From a bacterium (GTDB lineage Bacteria > Bdellovibrionota_C > UBA2361 > RFPC01): DNA of 64,000 nt. The notes below the pieces were generated by a model that saw only the letters and a program-made list of their open reading frames with translations, ran no database searches and was not told the origin of the DNA. Positions 35,247 to 41,315 of the stretch are shown one piece after another (positions within the stretch are counted from its first letter, which is position 1; every line of letters starts with the position of its first letter). The stretch covers positions 1 to 64,000 of the forward strand of contig JAUIBK010000012.1 of assembly GCA_030428205.1 (NCBI GenBank), given 5' to 3'. Made by a program: the position numbers and the translations under genes.

Positions 35247-35469
35247 GTAAGTGCTTATATTTCTTCCGAAGTCCAGATTACGAGGCAGGAGCAAGATTCC
35301 ATACAGGACGCGAGCTAGCGGAGGTGACCGCACGGGTCAGCGAGCACGGAAAAAGTCACCTGATGAAGCTCTCTGAATTAGCATATTCTAAGAATCTGCG
35401 GCTTTCGGAGAGTTGCGTAAAGCGCCGTAGGCGCTTGGAGCAAAGATCGGGGGAAAGCTAAGTACTTAC
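35247..35469 (+). ncRNA. Candidate structured RNA, copy A
   Basis: This 223-nt element matches a 200-nt element at 60920-61119. Shared parts in order: ACTGTAAG at the 5' edge; GCGGAGGTGACC-loop-GGTCAG; GAGCACGG; a variable hairpin closed here by CTCTC/GAGAG; GCGTAA; hairpin AGCGCC-GTA-GGCGCT; TGGAGC; a GGG-AAAG-type segment; and CTTACG at the 3' edge. The outer stem pairs GTAAGTGC (35247-35254) with GTACTTAC (35462-35469), including one G-U pair. The strand shown is the one on which copy B precedes a gene. No plus-strand gene follows this copy, and its end overlaps the stop codon of the minus-strand gene at 35466, so the true strand is inferred. Confidence 0.5.
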
Positions 35470-35774
35470 GGGGTGAAGTGGTCTCTTACAGAACTGATAG
35501 GCACATCGCCGTGAGCTGCTGCTGCAGAGATAGGGTCTGCTAAGACTTGCTTAGCAACTGAATGAGCCAACTTATCAGCTTTGTCAGGGGAAATTTTTTC
35601 TTTCTTTTCAGCACGTTCTGCGCCCTTAAAGCGCAAAGAGGTTGTAGTCGCATCCCCGCCGTGGGCCTGCGTGGCGACTGCGGCTCTAATTGATTGTACG
35701 GGAGATTCCTGAGAAGCACGGCTCGCTGATTGCTGAACCTTAGCTGCTATACCTTTTACAAACGTCACTGTCAT
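35466..35774 (-). CDS. Hypothetical Ala-rich protein
   Basis: No family recognised. The 102-residue product has no signal peptide or membrane segment. It has an Ala/Gln/Ser-rich N-terminal half (VKGIAAKVQQSASRASQESP), a charged Lys/Glu centre (GAERAEKKEKISPDKADKLA) and an amphipathic C-terminal half, probably partly disordered. The ATG at 35774 is favoured over a TTG five codons upstream. It lies upstream of the rplM promoter on the same strand, with RNA element A between them. Confidence 0.45.
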   Translation of the reverse strand: MTVTFVKGIAAKVQQSASRASQESPVQSIRAAVATQAHGGDATTTSLRFKGAERAEKKEKISPDKADKLAHSVAKQVLADPISAAAAHGDVPISSVRDHFTP

Positions 35775-35901
35775 GGTACTACCACCCAATCCTTGGGGCT
35801 TACTTCCAAAAAAACTACACTACTCCTCTGGATACTACTTATATCGGCGCGATGTAGGGGCGACTTAAGGAAAAGTTTCAAGCTAACTAACTGAAATGAC
35901 T

Positions 35902-37395
35902 CTACCTTGCTCCAGTCCCAAAGAGCACAGCTGGAATTGTACGTAATATAAGGCCAAGATCGCGACCAAGAGACCAGTTATCGATGTACTCAAGATCCAT
36001 CTGAACCCACGACTCAAAGTCAGAAATTTCATTTCGACCGCTGACTTGCCACGTACAGGTGAGTCCAGGACGCATAGAGAGCCGACGGCGGTCCTTTGGT
36101 TTATACAGCCCTACTTCCCCCGGAACAGGTGGACGGGGGCCAACCAGGCTCATATCACCAATCAAGACGTTCCAGAGCTGAGGAAGCTCATCGAGACTAA
36201 AACGCCGCAAGAATTTGCCGATAGGTGTTACTCGTGGGTCACTCTCCATCTTGAAAACTGGGCCACTCATTTCGTTAAATTCCTGTAGCTCCCCAAGCTT
36301 TGTCTCTGCGTCTTCATCCATCGAGCGAAACTTATACAGATCAAAGAGCCTACCATTTTGTCCAACACGTTTTTGAACGAAAAGAACTGGGCCAGGAGAG
36401 CTTACCTTAACCAAGAACGCAATGAGTAAGAAAAACGGAGACAAAAGGAGAAGCGCCAAGAGAGCCACACAAAAATCAAAAACACGCTTCAGAGACAACT
36501 CCCATCGATCCCCTGGTGGGGTTTCAAAGTGAATGAGTGGCATGCCACCAAAGAAGCTCATCTCTGACTTGACCATTCCCACACTAAAGAGATCGGCCGC
36601 AATGGTCGTACGCACTCCTTGCTCAGCGCAAATCAGCACAGACTCTTCAACCTGTGACATAACAGAGATGATGTCGGTAAAGATAATTTCATCGATAGCG
36701 TAATTTTTGAGGGCTTTTTGGAGAGACTCCGTACCTTCGAGAAAGCGCCCAAGTCGTCGGCCGGTCTTCTTACGAAATCGTTCTCGGTAGAGGTGTACTT
36801 CGTCCTGCCCTTTCTTCTCGTCTTCACGTAGATCTACAAATCCGCGAACACGAATCCCGAGCTCTGGACGTCGTAAAATATGCTCGGCGACTTCAATTGC
36901 TTGATGGCCTGTTCCCGCAATAACAATATTTCGAAAGTTTCGCCCCCTCCTTCTCCAGTAGCGTAGAAACTCTAACGCAATAGCACGTTGTAAGGTTAAC
37001 GTTAGGCCAACAAGAATACAGAAGAGCACAATAAAGCTTCGACTAAAGTCCATCTTGAGCATGAAAAGTACAGCCGCAAGCATAATAAAGACGAGTAACG
37101 AACTTGCCGCAGAGAGCCGGAAGATCTCCCACGACGATCGGAGTCGCATACTGTTGTAGGCTCCAAATGAATGCAGGAGCGCGGTGTAGCCGAGTAAGGC
37201 AACGAGGAGCACAATAAAATAATCTTTAATTGGAAGGAGCACTTCACCCTCAAAGGGAAGCCCCCACTGAAGAGTTTCATTCCAGAAGAGGAGAGATGCA
37301 CGACCATAGTACGCACCGAAAAAGCATGCGATTATAATGAGGATATCTCCGATCCGTTCTATACGAGATATGGTCCGCCAGTGTTCTTTGAGCAT
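35902..37395 (-). CDS. Polyprenyl glycosylphosphotransferase (WcaJ/WbaP-like)
   Basis: The 497-residue inner-membrane enzyme would start exopolysaccharide or O-unit synthesis by putting a sugar-1-phosphate on undecaprenyl phosphate. Four or five N-terminal helices (to about residue 130) precede a Rossmann-like CoA-binding region (FRNIVIAGTGHQAIEVAEHI). The catalytic bacterial-sugar-transferase domain is at about 300-490: KRVFDFCVALLALLLLSP, SPGPVLFVQKRVGQNGR, FDLYKFRSM, RFSLDELPQLWNVLIGDMS and GPRPP. All core motifs, including the Asp-Glu catalytic pair in LDELPQ, are intact. It is monocistronic. The glycosyltransferases at 30-34 kb could act in the same pathway, but the sequence does not show it. 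Confidence 0.9.
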   Translation of the reverse strand: MLKEHWRTISRIERIGDILIIIACFFGAYYGRASLLFWNETLQWGLPFEGEVLLPIKDYFIVLLVALLGYTALLHSFGAYNSMRLRSSWEIFRLSAASSLLVFIMLAAVLFMLKMDFSRSFIVLFCILVGLTLTLQRAIALEFLRYWRRRGRNFRNIVIAGTGHQAIEVAEHILRRPELGIRVRGFVDLREDEKKGQDEVHLYRERFRKKTGRRLGRFLEGTESLQKALKNYAIDEIIFTDIISVMSQVEESVLICAEQGVRTTIAADLFSVGMVKSEMSFFGGMPLIHFETPPGDRWELSLKRVFDFCVALLALLLLSPFFLLIAFLVKVSSPGPVLFVQKRVGQNGRLFDLYKFRSMDEDAETKLGELQEFNEMSGPVFKMESDPRVTPIGKFLRRFSLDELPQLWNVLIGDMSLVGPRPPVPGEVGLYKPKDRRRLSMRPGLTCTWQVSGRNEISDFESWVQMDLEYIDNWSLGRDLGLILRTIPAVLFGTGAR

Positions 37396-37576
37396 TGTGA
37401 CGCCAGTATACCCAGGAGCTCACTTCTGACTCAAATACTGCCCCTGTTCCAAACCGACTGAGACTCAAAGAGGCCTATCTTACTGAAAGCTCTCGATATC
37501 TTTGACGCGGCTTTCTGCTCTCTCACCTCATCTTATTGTAGAAGAGTGATGAGCGCGCTTAAAGGACCCTAGCTCC

Positions 37577-37909
37577 ATGTTGAGAGAAACGAGTAACACA
37601 CACGCAAATAGCCCAATTTCAATCTTGTTTCACGATCACAATATCGCTGCGCTCTTTGCGGAGTTGCTCATCTCCATGGGAGAGAATATCCGGCTCATAC
37701 AAGACATTACGGATCTTGAAGAAGGCGACAAGATTATTACTGAGCCCCAGTACTTCTCTGCCTTAAGCAATGAGAGGCAACAGAATTGTCTCTTGATTGG
37801 AAAGAAAGCTTCACTTGTAGGTCTCCGTGCTCAAAGCATTTCACAACCACTCACCGAAGAGAAAATTGTAACCGGCCTTCAAGAGTTCCTCACCACAACT
37901 GTTCACTAG
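37577..37909 (+). CDS. Hypothetical protein, possibly a degenerate receiver domain
   Basis: A 110-residue soluble protein. The layout ISILFHDHNIAALFAELLIS ... GDKIITEP ... CLLIGKKASL ... SQPLTEEKIVTGLQEFL recalls a response-regulator receiver domain: a hydrophobic strand ending in acidic residues, and a final 'xPLTxxxL' phrase where receivers have KP. The phospho-acceptor aspartate and catalytic lysine are not evident, and two central elements look shortened. Assignment is by pattern only. It lies 40 bp upstream of dtd on the same strand and is probably co-transcribed with it. Confidence 0.4.
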   Translation: MLRETSNTHANSPISILFHDHNIAALFAELLISMGENIRLIQDITDLEEGDKIITEPQYFSALSNERQQNCLLIGKKASLVGLRAQSISQPLTEEKIVTGLQEFLTTTVH

Positions 37910-37949
37910 CAGCGTTGTATCCACCTTCTGAGTGTGCTCTCATAGGGTC

Positions 37950-38402
37950 ATGCGAGTACATCTCCAACGTGTCAATCATGCCAGTGTTGTTGTCGAGGGC
38001 GAAACTGTCGGTGCTATAGACCGGGGAGTTCTCTTACTTGTCGGATTGGGCAAAGAAGACACCAAAGATAACCTCCTTCCTATGGCTCACAAAGTTTCTA
38101 ATCTCCGCATCTTTCCAGACGAAAAGGGACGTTTTCACTTTTCAGTAAAAGATATACAGGGGGAAGTCCTGCTTGTCCCTCAATTTACGCTCTACGGAGA
38201 CTTGAAAAAAGGAAGGCGCCCTGACTTCTTTTCCGCTCTTGAGCCGCACGTTGCCTCTCCTCTCTTTGACCAGTTTGTAGAAATCTTTCGAGAGATTCCC
38301 GAGATATCAACGGTAGCAACAGGGGTTTTTGGGGCGTATATGAAAGTATCGCTAGAAAATGATGGGCCAGTGACGCTGCTCCTCGAGTCAGGCAGCATCT
38401 AA
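37950..38402 (+). CDS. dtd: D-aminoacyl-tRNA deacylase
   Basis: This 150-residue enzyme removes D-amino acids (and glycine mischarged on tRNA-Ala) from tRNA. MRVHLQRVNHASVVVEGE is the family start. The active-site phrases VPQFTLYGDLKKGRRPDF (family SQFTL) and ENDGPVTLLLES (family NxGPVT) are present, though the usual Ser before QFTL is Pro here. The ATG at 37950 has AGGG just upstream. It ends in a run of ten C residues just after the stop codon. Confidence 0.92.
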   Translation: MRVHLQRVNHASVVVEGETVGAIDRGVLLLVGLGKEDTKDNLLPMAHKVSNLRIFPDEKGRFHFSVKDIQGEVLLVPQFTLYGDLKKGRRPDFFSALEPHVASPLFDQFVEIFREIPEISTVATGVFGAYMKVSLENDGPVTLLLESGSI

Positions 38403-38717
38403 CCCCCCCCCGCAAATGAAAACACCTCACTTCTCTAGGGAGAGGCACTCCCTTCGGGTGCTTCGAAGAACAGGGATCGAGCCTTATCGATTTCTGGCGG
38501 AGGCATGTGTTGTCCCTCCCTCCTTCGCTAAAGCTACTGAGAACCAACCAGCCAGTATGGGACTACGTAGCCATGTCGAAGACGCTTCGTAGCTTTAGCG
38601 TAGGAATGGCGGAGTAGATCGAAGGATACTCCCCGCCCTCGGAACTACGGGAAGCGGTCATTTCAAGTGCGGGAAGAATAACTTGCTTAGCTCCTAAAAT
38701 GTAATAAAATTACATTT
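38403..38717. other. 315-bp gap with inverted repeats
   Basis: The gap between dtd and the next gene begins with a C run. It includes a perfect 12-bp inverted repeat, CGCTAAAGCTAC (38526-38537) with GTAGCTTTAGCG (38589-38600), separated by 51 bp. TTCGCTAAAGCTACtGAG-like sequences of this kind are often dispersed in bacterial genomes. No gene is supported here. Confidence 0.55.
38697..38717 (+). promoter_or_regulatory. AT-rich operator-like palindrome touching the start codon
   Basis: AAATGTAAT (38697-38705) and ATTACATTT (38709-38717) form a perfect 9-bp palindrome with a 3-bp centre, and the ATG of the next gene begins at 38718. There is no Shine-Dalgarno sequence. The site could be a repressor operator overlapping the transcription start, or a hairpin that hides the start codon. 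Confidence 0.45.
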
Positions 38718-39224
38718 ATGACAGCTTCACGATTTCACACACCGTCAAACGACGATACTCCTGACAAGGGCTATAATATTCATTACCCGAAACCTGCTGG
38801 GATCACGACACCTCAGGAGCTGAGGTTCGAGGAGCTTTCACTTGACGATCTCGTGATGGAGACTCTGCAAGAGCAGGTTTTACAAGAATTGCGCACAACA
38901 CTCAGAGCGATAGAACATGAATCACAGTACTCCATGTTCACGTATGGCATGTATCTGCTCTGTCATGATGGGACATGTATACGTATTATCTGCCCGTCAA
39001 CTTCCCAACTGACTCCTCCGTACAATCAGCAAGAGGACATCAGCGTAGGAGATTTTCGGGCTGAAAGGATTCAAGTCGTAGACTCAGTCATATCCTTTAT
39101 GCTTCAAAAATTATGGAAAGACTCTGACATACTGCCAGAAAGAAGCAACTGCTCCTCACTTCGAGATGGTTTTGACCTTGTGATCTGGTTTGAAAAATCC
39201 AGCGACCACTACTACGAGAAATAA
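38718..39224 (+). CDS. Hypothetical protein
   Basis: No family recognised. The 168-residue product is acidic, lacks a signal peptide, and has a disordered-looking first 30 residues. A helical segment (LVMETLQEQVLQELRTTLRA) then leads to a mixed alpha/beta part with MYLLCHDGTCIRIICPSTS (three Cys) and a C-terminal FDLVIWFEKSSDHYYEK. It ends 3 bp before the stop of the convergent Cys-rich lipoprotein gene. The palindrome at 38697-38717 suggests regulated expression. Confidence 0.5.
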   Translation: MTASRFHTPSNDDTPDKGYNIHYPKPAGITTPQELRFEELSLDDLVMETLQEQVLQELRTTLRAIEHESQYSMFTYGMYLLCHDGTCIRIICPSTSQLTPPYNQQEDISVGDFRAERIQVVDSVISFMLQKLWKDSDILPERSNCSSLRDGFDLVIWFEKSSDHYYEK

Positions 39225-39227
39225 AAC

Positions 39228-39578
39228 TTATTTTCCGGAACAAGACTGCTTACCGGCCTTACGCCCAAAGCATCCTTCTTTTTTGTTAGCCCCACACTTT
39301 CCAGCGTCACATTTTTTCATATCACACTTTTTCTTGTCACACTTTTTCTTGTCGCACTTTTTCTTGTCACACCCCTTTTTGCTCATGCACTCTTTATCAC
39401 AGCCTTTGCAACTACAATCGCCACCTTTCATCTTCTTAGAGCAAACAGGGCAGTCTGCACACTGTTTCGCATAGGGACACTCACCTGGGGCAACATGACC
39501 ACGCGGAGCACACCCTACAGCGAAGAAGAGTGCCACAAGAACGAGGAGAGGGAAAAAACGAGCAGAGCGTGGGATCAT
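39228..39578 (-). CDS. Cys/Lys-rich lipoprotein, probable metal-binding
   Basis: A 116-residue precursor with a signal peptide and a good lipobox (FFAVGC, Cys23). Most of the mature protein is CxxC-like spacings and then a striking run in which Cys recurs every fifth residue from 70 to 95: CDKKK three times, then CDMKK and CDAGK. There are 17 cysteines in all, with almost no hydrophobic residues after the signal. Such composition suggests binding of soft metals or a redox-sensitive role at the envelope. No named family fits. The ATG at 39578 has GGAGG eight bases upstream; an earlier in-frame ATG does not. It is convergent with the preceding gene. Confidence 0.7.
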   Translation of the reverse strand: MIPRSARFFPLLVLVALFFAVGCAPRGHVAPGECPYAKQCADCPVCSKKMKGGDCSCKGCDKECMSKKGCDKKKCDKKKCDKKKCDMKKCDAGKCGANKKEGCFGRKAGKQSCSGK

Positions 39579-39680
39579 AGTAAGTGCCTCCAGAGGGTGG
39601 ATCATATTAAGTAGAATATTGAGGATAACCTAGAGTAGCAAATTCAACAACGAGGCTCTCACGGCAGTAAAATCAAGAGA

Positions 39681-41159
39681 TTACCTACGTTTGCCTAACA
39701 CTCCTCCGAGAATTCCACGAACAATCTGCTTGCCGATTTGGTATCCCACGGTTCGAGCCACTGATTTAAAAAACGTCTCAACAATCCCTTGCCGCTGACG
39801 CCCCTTTTTCTTGGGCTCTTCAAGTGCCCGCTTCTCTTCGAGCTCTTTTGCTCTCTTCTCTAAGAGCTCAAAAGCAGACTCCCTATCAACCGCTTTGTCG
39901 TAGGCACCTTTGAGTGGAGAACGAGAAAGCCTGTCACTTCTTTCAGCATCAGAGAGAGGCCCCATACGTGATTCAGGTGGGCAGATTAAGGTTCGTTCTA
40001 CCATCGTAGGCCTTCCCTTTTCATCGAGCACAGAAACAAGTGCTTCACCAACAGAGAGTTGTGTGATGACCTCTTCGCATGAAAAAGCTGGATTTTGTAC
40101 AAAGGTTTCTGCTGCTGTTCGAACAGCTTTTTTTGCTACAGGCGTATAGGCTCGCAGCGCGTGTTGCACGCGGTTACCTAGCTGACCAAGGATTATCTCT
40201 GGAACATCAAGTGGACTTTGGGTCACAAAGTATACCCCTACACCTTTTGAGCGAATCAAACGACAGACCTGCTCAATCCGCTCAAGCAAGGGCTTTGGAG
40301 CATCCTTAAAGAGAAGGTGGGCTTCGTCAAAGAAGAACACGAGTCGAGGTTTCTCTGGATCTCCTACCTCATCAAGCTCTTCAAACAATTCAGAGAGGAG
40401 CCAGAGCAAAAACGTAGAATAGAGTCGCGGCTCGAGTAAAAGCCTTTGGGCATCAAGCACACTAATGACCCCGTTACCAGAAAAGTCTGTTTGCATAAGG
40501 TGCGCTATATCAAGCGCAGGCTCACCAAAAAAGAGATCTCCTCCAGCCTCTTCAAGGGTTAAAAGACGACGTTGAATGGCTCCAACGCTCTGAGGTGAGA
40601 TGTTCCCGTACTCAGTGCGAAGCTCAGATGCATTGTCTCCTACCCAAGCAAGCATTGAGCGGAGATCTTTCATATCAAGCAGGAGTAACCCTTCATCGTC
40701 TGCGAGACGAAAGGCAATGTGCAGCACTCCTTCCTGAGTTTCATTGAGCTGCAAAAGTCGAGAGAGAAGTACAGGCCCCATCTCTGAGATCGTTGTGCGC
40801 ACCGGATGGCCAAGTTTGGCAAACACATCCCAGAAGACGGTGGGATATCCACGTTGTGAGTAAGACTCAATCCCTATCTTTTCAATTCTCTCAGTGATCT
40901 TTTGATGAGGAACGCCAGCACTACTGAGACCTGCGAGATCGCCCTTTACGTCTGCAGTAAAAACAGGGACGCCCATACGTGAGAAGGCTTCAGCGAGGAC
41001 TTGTAATGTTACGGTCTTGCCTGTTCCCGTAGCACCTGAGATGAGGCCGTGGCGGTTAGCCATCTGAGCAAGAAGCTTCACTTGAGTGTGATTTTCTGTG
41101 CCGCCAAGAAGCACAGAGAGTGGCTGAGGCGCGGCTTGGGCGGGAACAGATTGGGTCAT
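39681..41159 (-). CDS. yjgR: YjgR/DUF853-type HerA-FtsK-like ATPase
   Basis: The 492-residue cytosolic P-loop ATPase begins with the DUF853 pattern LGGTENHTQVKLLAQMANRH, then Walker A GATGTGKT (42-49). Further conserved pieces are TADVKGDLAGLSSAG, Walker B RLVFFFDEAHLLF (about 265), and GVGVYFVTQSPLDVPEIILG. The C-terminus is charged (KRAKELEEKRALEEPKKKGR) and then hydrophobic/glycine-rich (QIGKQIVRGILGGVLGKRR), as in YjgR. It is related to HerA/VirB4-like ATPases, but its role is unknown. The start has GGAG ten bases upstream. Monocistronic. Confidence 0.88.
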   Translation of the reverse strand: MTQSVPAQAAPQPLSVLLGGTENHTQVKLLAQMANRHGLISGATGTGKTVTLQVLAEAFSRMGVPVFTADVKGDLAGLSSAGVPHQKITERIEKIGIESYSQRGYPTVFWDVFAKLGHPVRTTISEMGPVLLSRLLQLNETQEGVLHIAFRLADDEGLLLLDMKDLRSMLAWVGDNASELRTEYGNISPQSVGAIQRRLLTLEEAGGDLFFGEPALDIAHLMQTDFSGNGVISVLDAQRLLLEPRLYSTFLLWLLSELFEELDEVGDPEKPRLVFFFDEAHLLFKDAPKPLLERIEQVCRLIRSKGVGVYFVTQSPLDVPEIILGQLGNRVQHALRAYTPVAKKAVRTAAETFVQNPAFSCEEVITQLSVGEALVSVLDEKGRPTMVERTLICPPESRMGPLSDAERSDRLSRSPLKGAYDKAVDRESAFELLEKRAKELEEKRALEEPKKKGRQRQGIVETFFKSVARTVGYQIGKQIVRGILGGVLGKRR

Positions 41160-41315
41160 AGCTGGGGAACTCCGATGAAATGTCCGGGAAACAGTATTGT
41201 TCAGCTCTCGTATGGAAATGTCAATAATAGAGCAGAGCTACATAGAGCATCTCGAGCTATCTTGACCATCTAGTGCTTCTAGCCGCGAGTCGTTTTTTTC
41301 GCCAAGGTCGCTGCC

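Noticed and set aside
35247..35469. Reading RNA element A as a minus-strand leader of rplM-rpsI
   Set aside because: A good promoter for rplM lies downstream of it (35153-35180), and the match to copy B favours the plus strand. The ribosomal operon's autoregulatory site is therefore unlikely to be this element.
39310..39370. Regularly spaced repeat that might suggest a CRISPR array
   Set aside because: The 15-bp period keeps the reading frame and encodes CDKKK units; there are no spacers and no cas genes. No CRISPR array was found anywhere in the window.
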